64,000 nucleotides of DNA from Callorhinus ursinus (GCF_003265705.1 NW_020312775.1:5412822-5476821), one strand, 5' to 3'. Positions 50,085-62,438 are shown, counted from the stretch's first letter. A program made the numbers and translations. Notes: generated by a model not told the origin, from the sequence alone.

Positions 50085-50285
50085 GCTATGCTGTTCAGTA
50101 CAGAGCCATTAGTCACAAGGCAAATTTAGCTTAATTACAATTACGAACATGAAAAATTCAGTTGCTCAGTCTCACCAGCAACAGTTCAAGTGTTCAACAG
50201 CCACATGTGTCTACTGGCTACCATACTGGAGAGCACAAATATAGGATACTGCAAAGTTTGATTGGATAGCACTGCACTGGAGACT
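50085..50285 (+). mobile_element. MER5-like hAT DNA transposon fragment
   Basis: Contains tcaagtgttcaacagccaca and tgtgtctactggctaccata followed by ctggagagcac, matching the MER5 (Charlie-derived) terminal region in plus orientation. The opposite terminus near 50090 (gctatgctgttcagtacaga) is diverged. Confidence 0.75.
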
Positions 50286-50529
50286 TTAATGAAAAAGGCT
50301 TCTGGCCTACTATCTAAAACCACAAAACTCATTCCCAAATAATGAAAGTTTGAAAACTGGCATGTTCAACTTCCAAGTATATAAATCTTTAAGATCATGA
50401 TTATCTGCTTACGATGTAAAATGAATCTGCTTTCAAAAAAAAAAAAAAAATCCAACCCCAGAGATGGAAAACAAAGAATCGTGTGATTTTAAAGCACAGT
50501 ACTATTTAAAAGTATCAAATACTCTGGGG

Positions 50530-50670
50530 TTCAATGTGCTCCTTTAAAGAAACCGAAAACCTAGAAAGATTAGTTGATTTGCCCAAGATCATATAGCTAA
50601 TAATAAGCCATAAAGATAAGACAAGAACTTGTATCTCACGACTTTTAGTTTTGTATTCATTCTACAACAC
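50530..50670 (-). mobile_element. MIR fragment
   Basis: Shows gttgatttgcccaagatcat, atagctaataataagcc and gtattcattctacaacacta, the reverse-complement MIR core. Confidence 0.7.
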
Positions 50671-51829
50671 TACAATGTACAAATCTGGTATTACTGAATA
50701 ACATTTTTCCCTCTACTGGAAAGAAAACAAGTGCCCTTGAATTGAATATGACAAAGTCCATTCTCCAGATTCTTTCTGTTGCTTGGTTTCTTTATAATAG
50801 CTTTAAGTTTCAAAACAGTCTGCCATATCTGTTTTAAATACAGGTTCCATGAGAATTAAAATTTAAAATTCACAATAAGTCAGTGAATTTTCTCCATTGT
50901 TAATAAATATGCTAGGCTAGGACCAAAATTTTGATTTCTAACCACTAAAAACAGTTTCTTTATTTGCATTTCAATGATCTCCATTTCTACATGACAAATG
51001 TATATGCTGCCAAATAAATGCATAAATATATATTAAAAAACACCAACACTGTGCATGTGATAAAGCATCCAATAATTTGTACAATGTGTAAGTATATACT
51101 AAACTAAATTACTATCAGTTTTTCCATCACATTATGATCATTCCTTTACTACAACACTATATTATCTCTCTACAATAATCATCTACATTCTTTAGTCACA
51201 GGATGCTATTGTTCTCATCCTGGTGTATGGGTGTGATGCAGTGTGAAATATCACAAAAGATACTATAAACATTCTAAAGGCAAGGCTCTGTATTTGTTTA
51301 GGGTTTTCTGTATAACTTCTAATTGTCCTCAATAAAATGATTAAAATATAATGGGTAAATGGTAATTAAATATCTTAAATTTTCTTGGCATGAGACATAT
51401 CATTACCAAAAAAATTTTATTCAGTTTCTTACCTAAGTGGTAGAGAGGGGAACTATTTTAACATGAAATATCTTCATAAAATTATTGGGAAAATGCTAAA
51501 ACCTTTTATTTATTTTAACTTATCAGCTCTAAAAACTATACAAGCATCTATTAATCTGTTTGATCACAATTCAAAGAGCTATACAGTACAATAATTGCTA
51601 ACTCCAGGGCATTCTCAGACAGATTATCCATATTGCCATTAGCTGTGACAAAGTGTGCTTTTAAAATTTTATTGACACTGTAACACACTTGACCTTATTA
51701 AATACTTTGTTGACATTAACAAGGTCTTTCTTTATCTTAGCCCATCAGGAGTTAGGAAAAAAGATGGCTTAAGTCAAATAAGTACCAAGGAAGATACAAA
51801 CATACAGAGTAAGTTAATTAAGTCAAATC

Positions 51830-53110
51830 AAGAAGGATTCCAGGCAGGATGAAGTCATGTATAAAGGTATGGAGGTAGAAGGATAAAACAGCATAAAATG
51901 TTCAGGAAACTGAGCACAGTTACGACTGGACCAAAAAGTATAAGTAGAAGAGTGGTGAAATATGAGGCTACAGAGAAAACAAGAATCAGATGATGAAGTA
52001 TTTTGTGTAGACTAAGTCTACACTTTAATCCTAGAGGCTATGGGAAGACTCTTGGATTTGAAGCAGTGATGTGACAAGAACTGCATTTCAGAAGTATAAG
52101 TCTACGGAAGATGATTTAAAGGGGGCTAGAATGAAGGCGAGAAGTTATTTAAAAGTCCAGGAAAATGGTAAAATAATGAGACATGACAATGCACTGAAAC
52201 AAAGAATTGGCAGCAGGGGTGGAAGGAAAGGGATACCATACTAATGAAGGAAAGAACAACACTAAGAAAGTAGAATTGGTAGGATATGGTAACTGAAGGA
52301 ATACGGTGAAAGGAGAAAGAGTAGATTCAAAGATGACTATTACGTTTCTGGTTTATGCAACTTGGTGGATAATGCTAAAGTTAACCAGGATTGGGAATAC
52401 AAAAACAAAGTCAGGTTAAGATTGGAGAGGGGATTGGGGCGCCTGGGTGGCTCAGTTGGTTAAGCGTCTGCCTTCGGCTCAGGTCATGATCCCAGGGTCC
52501 TGGGATCGAGCCCCCCATTGGGCTCCCTGCTCAGTGGGGAGCCTGCTTCTCCCTCTCCCTCTGCCTGACACTGCCTACTTGTGCTCTCTATCTCTCTGTC
52601 AAATAAATAAATAAAATCTTAAAAAAAAAAATTGGAGAGGGGATTGGAGTAGGAAGGAGAAGGATGAAGAAAAGGAAAATAAGTAGCATTAAGGACAACA
52701 CTGAATTTGAAATTCAGTCAGGAGACAGCTGAATATATGGGGTGAATTAAAAGGATTTGAAAAAGAAGAGTACATAGAAATTCATCACAAAGAAGTGCTA
52801 GATGGAAGTCATAGGATGGATGTGGCTATCTAAGAACAATGTACAGAATGAGCAAAACAAAGAACCAAAGAACTAAGGATCAAGCTCTTAGAAAGCAGTA
52901 TATTTAAGGACCAAGCATAGAGACAGAAAATTTAAAATGTAAAATATAGGTAAAAGAAAAACAAGGGGAGTTTAGTATCATGGAAGTTGAGGAAGGAGAG
53001 AGCTTTGTTAGGAATGATCAATAGTGTCACATGGTGCTGGAGAAGCCAATATGACAACTTAAAAAGGGTCTTGTTTTTTATATTATGGAGGTCACTAGTG
53101 ACCCTCCATT
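51830..53110 (+). repeat. Ancient interspersed repeat (unnamed), split by a SINE
   Basis: Old-repeat wording such as ggctatgggaagactcttgg, gcagtgatgtgacaagaact, gatgactattacgtttctgg and aggaatgatcaatagtgtca. A related block recurs at 54390-54700 (gaggtgattaatagtgccaa). I recognise the pattern as a common mammalian repeat but cannot name it safely. Confidence 0.5.
52438..52630 (+). mobile_element. CAN-SINE, apparently very recent
   Basis: Near-consensus from GGCGCCTGGGTGGCTCAG to the tail. A perfect 17-bp duplication, attggagaggggattgg, lies at 52421-52437 and 52631-52647. Confidence 0.96.
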
Positions 53111-53794
53111 ACAAAAAAAAGTTTGACAGTTACTCAACTTTGAAAGAGATATAAAATGAAAGGCACCCTTCTTTAAGTCAGAAGTTACTTTTGTAAATAC
53201 TTGATGAATATATTGTACAAATATACCTATACAACCCCCAATTATACTAATTCTACTTTTAAAATGGTCATAATATAAAACTGTCAATAAATAGAAAAAG
53301 TTTCCTTAGTGATATCAGGTATTCATTCAACACTTACTATTTAACACACTCATTTATTTTTCCACAAATTTTCTCCTTATTCATAAGCTGTAGCTCCTTG
53401 TTTTATTTTAAATGTACTGGAACTAACATGATAAATATTTATCCAAGGCTACTTCCTCATATGTGATGGTATGAGCGCACTAATAGCTAATGCTTAGAGT
53501 AAAATCTCAATACTTGAAAACCACTATGAAAAGATAATCAAGCTACAAAGAATCAGTCCATATACCTGACAGTTTGTCTATGTAAGCATCAACACTTGTT
53601 TTTGCACAAAACACTTTCAGAAATGAATTAGATAATTCCCACATTCTTAAACAAAATATCCTAGATATAACTGTTTTCTTGCTAACTCAGGGGTGTGATG
53701 AAATATGTGTTAGTGAGCTATGATGTAACACAGAGATGCCTTCAGGAGCTACTGAGGTATGTATGGCTACTTGCTTAGTTAGTAAGAGGAGGTA

Positions 53795-54035
53795 TCATGT
53801 AGTGGTTAAGAGCATGTACTCTGGAGCCAGACTCCCTAGTGTCTAATATCTGGGCTTTTGCCTCCAAATTATATTGTGACCCTTGGGAAGTTATTTAACC
53901 TCTATGAGCCTATTTACTCATCTACAAAATGGGGATACTACAACTTTCTCATAGAATTGCTATGGAGTTCAGAATGAGGTAACATATGTAAAGTACTGGA
54001 ACATCGGTACATGACTTATAAATGCTATCTTTAAT
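53795..54035 (+). mobile_element. MIR, nearly complete
   Basis: Good MIR match: tagtggttaagagcatgtac, tctggagccagactccctag, ttatttaacctctatgagcc, ctcatctacaaaatggggat. Confidence 0.9.
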
Positions 54036-54389
54036 TTCTTATTTTTGTGATGCCTCTAAGACATCTAGTTAAGCATTTGGACATAGAGGTTTGAATAGAG
54101 ATGAACAGGTTTGAATTACATGGACTTATAATTATGGGGAATTGCTAGAATATAGCTGGATGCTAAAACTAGAGAACCAATTGAGGATATTTATGAGGAA
54201 GATAAAATATATGTGTGTGTCTATGTATGTAAATGTACATATGTATGTCTAAACAAAAATAATACTAGAAGAGTGCCAAGGATAGACCAGAGAAAACAGA
54301 ACATCCAAGAAGAGAAGAAACACATGAAAAAGAGAAAAGACAAAAGTAGTCAGAGAGCAAGGAGAGAATGGAGCCCATAAAGCCAAAGG

Positions 54390-54700
54390 TAGTAAAATTT
54401 TCAAGGAGGGAGGTGATTAATAGTGCCAAATGATGAGGATTAGAAAAAGGCCATTGGATTTTGAAATTAGAGGATCACTATCAACCCTTTTAAGAACTGT
54501 GAAAATGTTGAGTTGTAAAAGGTAATTTAGGAAATACAGAAAACAAGTATAGATGATTCTTTTAGAGAGTAGGACTATAAAATAAAAAAGGAAGATGAGA
54601 GGCTAGTTTGAAGATTAAGAAAGATCAAAAGGTGTTGTAGTATGGGTCAGAACTGAGAATGCTATTAAGCTGAAGGGAAGTCAATTAAGATAGAGCATAT
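54390..54700 (+). repeat. Second copy of the unnamed ancient repeat
   Basis: Shares the aggaggga..tgatyaatagtg phrase with the copy near 52985, and the following wording gccattggattttgaaatta. Confidence 0.45.
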
Positions 54701-54858
54701 GAAGATATATGATTTATTGTCTATCTGTTTCTTGAACTATTGAAGATAATGAAAATCCTATCACATGGACAAAATTTCACTTGAAAGATGAGCTAGAAAA
54801 CCTCTGTGAGAAGTTAATAACCTGTTTTAAAATAAAAAAAGAGAAAAAATACATATAG

Positions 54859-55002
54859 TTGTTATTTAAAAATATAATTAGTGCTGTATTTTAACAGAAT
54901 TACCTTTTCTATTTCTGTAATACCCTGAGACTTCTCAAAATGTTATAGTCTCAGGAAGTAATTCTGTTAAAATACAGCACTAATTTTATTTTTTAAACAA
55001 CA
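54859..55002. repeat. Long inverted repeat (hairpin)
   Basis: Perfect 28-bp arms at 54876-54903 and 54958-54985, extended outward by about 17 more bp with few mismatches. A second 9-bp stem (CCTGAGACT / AGTCTCAGG) sits inside at 54924-54932 and 54947-54955, with a 14-nt loop. A 20-nt unpaired stretch lies only on the left side. No terminal motif of a named transposon was recognised. Confidence 0.93.
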
Positions 55003-55394
55003 AATTCCAACTTTTGATTTTCACTCTGTATTCTGAATATATTTTTGAACTTTTAGATGATATTTTTCAAATCACATGAAATAGTCCTAATAAATAAACC
55101 CACGTCACAATTCTTATAAGTCATAGGCTCTGTATATAACAAATTACTAATTTTTAACTCATCAAAATAGGATATTTCAAATTATGATTTGCATATGTTT
55201 GCATCTATAATCAGTATTCAACAATTTCTTGAATATCTAGCAAGATGCTTATAATTCTTCTATATGCTACCTGTCAACAATTTGCTACTTTATCATTCTA
55301 TTCAGTCCAACTTCTTGAAGGCTAACAATTGTCATTCCTACCCCATTTGTTGGGGTGGACTACTCTGTGGAGGGGTGTCATTTTAAAGGTCAGA

Positions 55395-55500
55395 AAATGC
55401 AGTATACAAATGTTGCATCAAAAAGACCTGGCTTCAAATTACAGTTCTACCCCTCAATAGCTGTGTGATTTTAAGTGAGTCATTTGAGCGAGTAATGAAA
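55395..55500 (+). mobile_element. MIR fragment
   Basis: Shows aagacctggcttcaaattac, agttctacccctcaatagct, gtgtgattttaagtgagtca. Confidence 0.75.
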
Positions 55501-55737
55501 ACTTTGAATATATCTAAAATACTTACTTTCTCTTAAACAAACATTGCAAGACAAGTACAAACTCCTACAAATGACTGAATGCCAGTGAAATTTAGTTGGG
55601 TAAACCCAACTATAAGGAACAAGAACAAAGATTTAAAGAACTCATCTAAAAAGTAGTTTTCAAATCTTTCAGTAGAGATATTAAAAATTTTTGAGATAAA
55701 TTTTATAATAAGTATATTATACAAAGGAAAAAAGTGA

Positions 55738-56298
55738 TGTAGGAAACAAAGGCAAAAGAAAAATTAAATTTCCTTACTACTTGCAGCCCATTCACAAGTC
55801 CTTAAAGCAGGCTGAGTGACATTCCTCTAGGAACTCAGCTGCCAGGAGGTTAATACTTTGCTAAAGTCAGAAGGCAATCTTAACTGACCCCCAGAATGCT
55901 GTAAGTCTACTTTAAAATATAAAAATTCCTTTGGAAACTTCCTTTATCTCTACCCCCTCCAAGATACATGTTGACAATCATCACCCAGGCATATGACCCA
56001 CTGATATACATCTGAAGGGTCTCATGACTAAGGTTTTATCAGACAGTAATAAATGACCTTTTCCTAACAACAGCTAGCCCCTTCAAGGTCCTGGAAATCT
56101 TGCTTCCAAAATTCCTTAGAGATTATGCTATCCCCCAACTTGAAAGTATATAATGGGCCACTCCCCTCAAGACCCCAGTGGAGGTCTTCCTGCCCAGGGG
56201 TCCTGTCCCCTTGCTTTAATAAAATCACCTTTTTGCACCAAAGACATAAAGAATTCTTTTTTGGCCATCAGGCTTTGAACCCTAATATCTTTCCTACA
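55738..56298 (+). mobile_element. ERV1-like LTR
   Basis: Starts TGTAGGAAA and ends TTTCCTACA, a perfect 9-bp terminal inverted pair with TG...CA ends. Inside are a TATA-like tatataatgggccac and a polyadenylation signal (ctttaataaaatcacc, 56215-56230), followed by a U5-like tail. No gag, pol or env follows. The flanking bases do not form a matching target duplication, so the original partner may have been lost or rearranged. Confidence 0.75.
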
Positions 56299-56628
56299 TG
56301 AACAGTAGAAGGAAATATCCCAACTATTAAAAATGTAATACATTAGACATAAAAGACAAACTGTAAAAGTTTATCCAAAATGAACATCACAGTTGGAGAA
56401 GTAACAATTAACAAAGATCCTTAAATATTTAAAGACAGATTACAGTTTTCATAACACTACAACATTCTCTTTGGATAAGCTAATTCATATATCTGCTGAA
56501 GTTTCAAACTTTTGCAAAAAAAAAATACTAATACCTTATAACACAATAAAAAAGAAAATAATTGTTTTACATCAGATAAGAAATTTTAACATTTAAACAC
56601 TCACTACTAAATAATTTGATAAAATTAA

Positions 56629-57282
56629 ATGTGGAACCATCTTCTCTTTGAGGAGAGAACAGAAGGGAAGCTAAGGACAAAGCACAAGCTGACACCCCAC
56701 AAACCCCCCTCCCCCACTCCCAGGTGGGATAGGTGTGACATTCCTCAGGCACTCCTGGCTGCCCTAAAGCTAAGGGAAGGAAAAACAAGTGGTTAACTTA
56801 TAGAGATTGCAGTCCTGCAAGACAAGAGTCTCCCTCAGTTTACAGAAGTCTTACTGATTTACAAGAAAAAAGCATTCTTATCAATAACCTAACTTCCAGA
56901 AGGAAATGCAGATAAAATTAAATGTCCTTATCACCAGCAGCCCAGTGACAAATACTTGGGGCAGGCAGAGTGTAATGTTCCTCCAAGGAAGCTCCCAACT
57001 GTCCTAAAGTTCAAGCCTTGCTAGAGGAAAAAACACCTTTAACTTGACAATGGCAAGGCCTCCAGTATCTTGTAGGTCCTCTTTAGCATATGAAATTTCT
57101 TTTGAAAACCTGACTTTTCCTTATCTCCCCCACTCCCAAGTATATAATCAGCCACCACTCACAACCCCAACGCAGCAGGTCTTTCCGCCCATGGGTATTG
57201 TCCCCGTACTTTAATAAAACCACCATTTTGCACCAAAGGTGTCACAAGAATTCAAACCCACCAAACCTCACCTATATTCCAA
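56629..57282 (+). mobile_element. Second, related ERV LTR (ends approximate)
   Basis: Its right half (56880-57282) repeats the order of the first LTR: tatataatcagccaccact, actttaataaaaccaccatt and ttgcaccaaag appear in corresponding places. The two copies differ by many substitutions. The left part, with a cgc-free C-rich run near 56705-56720, may be an extra insertion or subfamily difference. It is non-coding. Confidence 0.6.
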
Positions 57283-57369
57283 AACTACCTCATTTTTGTT
57301 GAATGATACTACAGGAGTTAAAAAATAATTCAAAAAAGAGTCCCCCATGGTACATTAAATGGTAAACAA

Positions 57370-57620
57370 AAGAAAAAGATGCGCATTGAAGACCAAAAAC
57401 CTGGTGTCAAATTCTTACTCTACCACTTACAAGCTGTGTCAGCTTAGACAAGTTATCCAGTTTCAATAAGCCTATCCATCTTATAAACAAAATGGAGATG
57501 ATAACAGTGCCTGCACAGCTGGGCTGTTGTGAGAACTTAATCAGATAATATATGTAAATTAAAATGCTCAGCCCATGATCTCATACCATAAATACAGCCA
57601 ATAAATATGAGTTCTCATCA
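57370..57620 (+). mobile_element. MIR
   Basis: Shows ctctaccacttacaagctgt, aaaatggagatgataacagt, gttgtgagaacttaatcaga. Confidence 0.82.
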
Positions 57621-58216
57621 CTCAAGAACAAAGTTATCTTTCATAAAATGGGTCATTTCATGAAACCATCTAAGAAAAGATACTGAATTTTGTCATTTTC
57701 TAAATAAGACATTTAGGCTGTGTATACACAGAGCCATGAGACAGACTCTGACCAAAGAATTGCAATTCAGTCCCCACCCTATTCTGGTGAGTCAGACTTC
57801 TGAATATTGTGTGAATGGCATAAAGATATGCTTAGATTTCCTAAATTTCTACTATAAGCCCAAAGATTTCATCAACATCTGTTAGGATAATACTACTGGC
57901 TAAACTGCTTACCCTGTTGTTCTGATTATTGGTAAAGCTTTAATTCCCATGGTTTATTTTATTATTTACTAAATTTCTTCCAAATATTAATGATAATCAT
58001 ACCATATTAATAATAATCAGAAGTACTTTTCCTAATTTTAAACAAACTGTTATTCTAACAGATAAAATTTTTAGCTTTTATAAATGACAAGCAATAGGAA
58101 GAATTTCATTTTTATGTTTCATTCTCTTTAAATAATAGCTAAGAAGGAGTTGGCAGCAGACAAAATGAGTAGTTTAAATATAACCCCAGAAGCAACTTAA
58201 GACAAAACCAACTCAC

Positions 58217-58325
58217 CTGTAATTGCAAAGCTTCATGATTTTCTAATCCTTCCACAATTGGTGAAAATCGTTCCCTATTATTTCTTTCTGCTGCAGTAGT
58301 TATAGCCCCTAAAAGTTTATCTAGA
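58217..58325 (-). CDS. DIAPH2: DIAPH2 exon E2 (FH3/DID region)
   Basis: This 109-nt exon carries one base completing the E1 codon, then 36 codons, LDKLLGAITTAAERNNRERF through to EALQLQ. It continues the helical armadillo fold of the FH3/DID region. The acceptor is ctctatag, preceded by a good pyrimidine tract on the gene strand. The donor is CAG|gtgagt, a near-consensus U2 site. It ends in phase 0, so E3 follows cleanly (LQ|VACM). One residue, ENH where I recall ENQ in the human protein, looks like an ordinary species substitution. No stop or frameshift is present. Confidence 0.94.
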
Positions 58326-59716
58326 CTATAGAGGGGTAAAAAAAATTAGATATGAGAAATCCATCTTACACACACATTATGAATATGGGTTATCTGTTTC
58401 TTTCAGTCTTATTTCCTTTCTGGCATTTGATGTTTATTAGAGACCACTACACTTTAAGAGTTGTGTTCCTATACACATATTTCTACAAGTCAAATATTGA
58501 CAGCTTTAAATAATTTTAGGGCATCAAAGTGAAAATTCAATTATTTAAAAAAATGAAAATTCAATTAAAAAACCTTGAGGAAAATAAATTTCCTGGGTAA
58601 CATTCTTTAAGATATTTAGTTGATAAACACTGAAATTTAAAATTCCAGGTTTGGTATTTCATGTGTTAGCATAAATATTAATAATCATTTAAGCATAATG
58701 ACATCTACAATTATTAAAATTTTATTCACATGTAAACAGATTGATTTTATAATAAAGTACTAGAAAGAACAAGTACATTTGAAAGACCTTAAAAAAATCA
58801 ACATTCTTTCAAAAGGAACAAGAAAGAAAAACTGAAAAAGAAAGTCTAGGCAATTAGAGAAGCATCTATAATTATCTAGCACAAGAAAACTATTTACATA
58901 AACAAAAATATTGGAAACTATTGCTATACAGTGTCTGAATCAAATTAACCTCTATGTAGTATACTGTGCTTATCAAACTGTAGCTACAACTATAACAAAT
59001 ATACCAGAATAGGTTGTATTATATGAATTAAGTATTGAAAATCCGATTGACAAGAAAAATATTTTTTACTCATGTATAAACTGATTTTTCTACAAAACCT
59101 AAGAAAATCTTACTTTTGCATATGTTATTTCATTCTTAGTTTGTTCTAAGATAAGACTTAATGCTCTCTGATATTTTTGTTTAGTGTTTGGCTTTTGGTC
59201 TCTAACGACACTAAGCAGCATTAAGCAATATCTCATTTTATTCTGATAGGTATGAAAAAGTCACTGTATTAGGATATTCTTAAATCTTTACATGGCCCTA
59301 TTCTGATTCAAATTGAAATTATTACTGTCACACACAATGTCAAAGAAATATTTTAGTATGTGATCCCCCTAGCAGATATTTCACTCTTTATCACAATGGT
59401 TCCATACTAACTAGGCTTATTAATGACATCAAATCAGAAATTTTGCTTCTCAGCCAATATTATTTCCATAAGAAGGTATGAACTAAGGTACATTCAGCAA
59501 CAATCTGTTAAAATTAACACATACATGCACTCTGAATAAATGCAAACAGTCTTTTTGTTCTTTCTTTTTAAAAGGTTAGTTTACTTTATACATAATTCAT
59601 TTTTTCACTTATTACAGTAGGATACAGTAAAATACTACTTTAAATAACAAAACAAAAGCATCTAGTCAATTCAGTGAGTTAAAGAAGTCAAATTTTGTGA
59701 TGTGCACATATGGGGG

Positions 59717-59750
<34 letters not shown>

Positions 59751-60050
59751 CTGTGTATTGAGCCCATTTTCTAATGATTACTTTACACCTAGATAAAATT
59801 CTATTAATTCATTTTACAGTGAAATGAACTTTGAAGAATTTCTCATTAGGGGTCTATCTATTTAAATCTGTTTCAAAAAAATTTTAAAAATGCTGAAATG
59901 TAAATAGATAAGATAAAATGCCAATAAATTATTTTCTAAAAGGTGATAATATTTTCATGCAAGTTATCTAATGAAAAACACAAAATACGTAATTTTAATT
60001 TTGCAAGTGCCATTTTCTTTGAGTTAACATAATAATATAGCAATACTTAC
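58326..60050 (-). other. DIAPH2: DIAPH2 intron E1-E2
   Basis: A 1,725-nt GT-AG intron, phase 2. It holds a TG dinucleotide microsatellite at 59718-59746 and no SINE or L1 that I can recognise; the rest is AT-rich and unique-looking. Confidence 0.85.
59718..59746. repeat. (TG)n microsatellite
   Basis: About 14 uninterrupted TG units followed by interrupted TATGTCTGTG. It lies in an intron, has no recognised host element, and is likely length-variable. Confidence 0.9.
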
Positions 60051-60187
60051 ATGTTCTCTTCTCCAACAATGCAAATAGCAGAAAGTATTTTTACTATTTC
60101 AGTCATCATGTTGGGTTGTTTGGGATCAATTGCTCTTGCCAATAGCAAAAGACTCCTTTCATCTCCTAGAATCCTTTGCAATCCAAA
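60051..60187 (-). CDS. DIAPH2: DIAPH2 exon E1 (FH3/DID armadillo region)
   Basis: This 137-nt internal exon encodes 45 codons plus two bases, beginning FGLQRILGDERSLLLLARAI and ending IVGEEN. It belongs to the armadillo-repeat FH3/diaphanous inhibitory domain. In this family that domain binds the C-terminal DAD and keeps the formin autoinhibited until Rho-GTP releases it. The acceptor reads ctttag and the donor AT|gtaagt; both are canonical U2 type. The exon starts in phase 0 and ends in phase 2, and the split codon is completed by E2 (AT|T, Ile). The match to mammalian DIAPH2 is from memory of the family, and the reading frame is uninterrupted. DIAPH1 and DIAPH3 are similar here; the FH1/FH2 junction in E9 decides the paralogue. 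Confidence 0.93.
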
Positions 60188-60505
60188 CTAAAGAAAAAAA
60201 AAAGAATCTTCATTCAAAATGTATTTGTAACACATCTTTAATTTAAAAAGCAACTTATCTTGTTCTTCTAAAAACCTATACGTCCACAATGAGGTTCTAC
60301 CTAATTATATGAAATCTTTTCAAATGCAGTTACTTATCTTTGTTTTTTTATTTTAAATGACTATATCTTGGAGTTTTTTCCCCTTGATCAGATATGATCT
60401 ACATTAGCCTGCCTAAAAACTCCATAAAGATTTGAGAGAAATATGTGAACAATCAGTATTTCTTCAACAAAGAAAAACATGTAAAGTACATACTGATATG
60501 ATTTT

Positions 60506-60678
60506 TTTTAAGATTTTATTTATTTATTTGACAGAGAGAGAGAGCCAGCATACTAGCAGGGGGAGCTGTAGAGAGAGCAGGAGAAGCAGGCTCCCCACTA
60601 AGCAGGGAGCCCATCTTGGGCTGATCATGACCTGAGCCAAAGACAAACTCTTAACCGACTGAGCCACCCAGTCATCCC
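60506..60678 (-). mobile_element. CAN-SINE
   Basis: Reverse orientation, slightly shortened body. A perfect 13-bp duplication, ctgatatgatttt, lies at 60493-60505 and 60679-60691. It sits about 320 nt upstream of E1 in gene sense. Confidence 0.94.
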
Positions 60679-61790
60679 CTGATATGATTTTCTTAAGTAA
60701 TTCTACTTATGTCATTGGATCTTCCTGGAGACATCTGGAATCCATTGTTAAATTCTCCAATATATTTGTGTGGAAAATTAAACTGAACAAAAAGGGTAAA
60801 ATGTTGTAAAGCTCTTTTGTATACTACATGTCAGTTAAAGAAGCAATAAACCTCTGAATAGGTTTTCCCATACCATCTATTATCCTGCCCCTTTGAGAAG
60901 CTGTGCTGCATTACAAAAGCTATGAACCCAGGTAAATGGTACCTGGGTTTTCTTAAGTGTCACAGTGAACTAGGCAGAGGAGACATCATTTTGCATTTGT
61001 TTTCTAGGCTTGAATACAACCACAGAAGTGTGCATTATAACAATGAATAGGTAAACAAATGTTTAAAAAAGGCTAAAACTTGGATTTTCACTATATTTAG
61101 AAGGTATTTTCTTTGATCTTTGTCCCACAAAGTATTTCTCAGATTTCTTATGAAATGCTTGCTTCTTTATAAAATTTTAACAGTAAAAATCCAACATTTC
61201 ATCAGATCAAAATTGTCATTTGAAGCTTGACTTTTAGTTAAGTACCAAATATATGATTATTTTCATGGTGCCTAATTTAACTTCCAAAAGAATTTGAGGC
61301 GAGAAGGGGAACATAGCTAAAGTTCTTAAATGTAATTTTACCAGAGGTCACAATAAATAATATATACAGAGATAAGGCAAATAAAAAAAATAGAAGAGAC
61401 AAGATTAAAAAGAAGCAAAGAGAACAGAATGGACAAGCATGTATAAAGATGGCCAGTAGATACTAAATAGCAAAGAAAATAAGTGAAAAATGTATGTGTA
61501 AAACTAAGAGACAGAGGTTTACCATGGAATTACCAAACTTAAAACAACAGCTTTAAAAATCAAATAGACTGAGAGTAAAATTATTTAAATTTTCAAATTT
61601 TCCTTTATAAGTTAAAAGTAGTTTCTAGTACATAGGGACATACTAAAAATAAAAATGAAATAAACAATGAAAAACCATAAATCTAAACATAAGAGCAATA
61701 TTACAGCAATGGAAGTTAAGAGGCAATGCTTTGCTTTTGATCCTATTATGATCCTATTATTACATGTTTTGTATAAAGAAAAAGAGTTTT

Positions 61791-61957
61791 GTTTTATTTA
61801 TTTTATTTGTCAGGGCGGGGGAGCAGCAGCAGAAGGAGAGGGAGAAGCAGGCTCCCCGTTGAGCAGGGAGCCCGACGCGGGGTTCGATCCCAGGACCCTG
61901 GAACCATGACCCCAGCCGAAGGCAGACACTCAACCGACTGAGCCACTCAGGCGCCCC
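61791..61957 (-). mobile_element. CAN-SINE, shortened
   Basis: The CT-rich part is largely missing (GTCAGGGCGGGGGAGCAGCAG follows the T-rich tail region). It ends CTGAGCCACTCAGGCGCCCC. The flank aaagagtttt / gaagagtttt is a probable duplication. Confidence 0.92.
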
Positions 61958-62438
61958 AGGAAGAGTTTTTGAAGAAGGTAATCTAAATTCCTTGGAGCCA
62001 ACAAATGTGAAATTTAAGTAATTTCAGATGAAAGTTTCATGCTTTATGACAATTTATTCCAACATGAAGTGGACATATCACTACATATTTTTTTAAAAAT
62101 GTTGAATGTATACTACATGCCTATTGTTTCCCATGCCTATAATTTAAAAGATTAACCATTTATTCATGTTCTGAGCATTTATATGCAAGATATTAACATG
62201 TCCTAACTACAGGTTAACCCTTAGTTTAGAATAATATAAGTCAAACCATCATGTTCTTCCAAACTGCCAGACTCTTAAGTAAAAGTAATTATGTATTCAC
62301 ATATCAGTGTATGTCCTATCAGAAAAAGGTCTACAGGAAATCTCACTACTATGACTTTCTCTATTGACTCTCTTGGTTATAGATATTTAGTAACCTGCTA
62401 AGCTATGAGAATTGACAATGCAAGTCAATAAGAATTTA

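Larger units (their letters stand above)
46335..58216 (-). other. DIAPH2: DIAPH2 intron E2-E3
   Basis: This 11,882-nt GT-AG intron is the largest complete one in the window. It contains SINEs at 48430, 49303, 49543 (minus) and 52438 (plus), the CA microsatellite with an N gap at about 50021, MER5-like DNA near 50085, MIRs near 53795, 55395 and 57370, an old unnamed repeat family at 51830-54700, a long hairpin at 54859-55002 and two LTR-like blocks at 55738-57290. The part near E3 (46335-48400) is free of recognisable repeats. Confidence 0.85.

Noticed and set aside
49786..50134. ORFs made of Thr-His or Val-Cys repeats
   Set aside because: Translation of the CA microsatellite and the N gap; no protein meaning.
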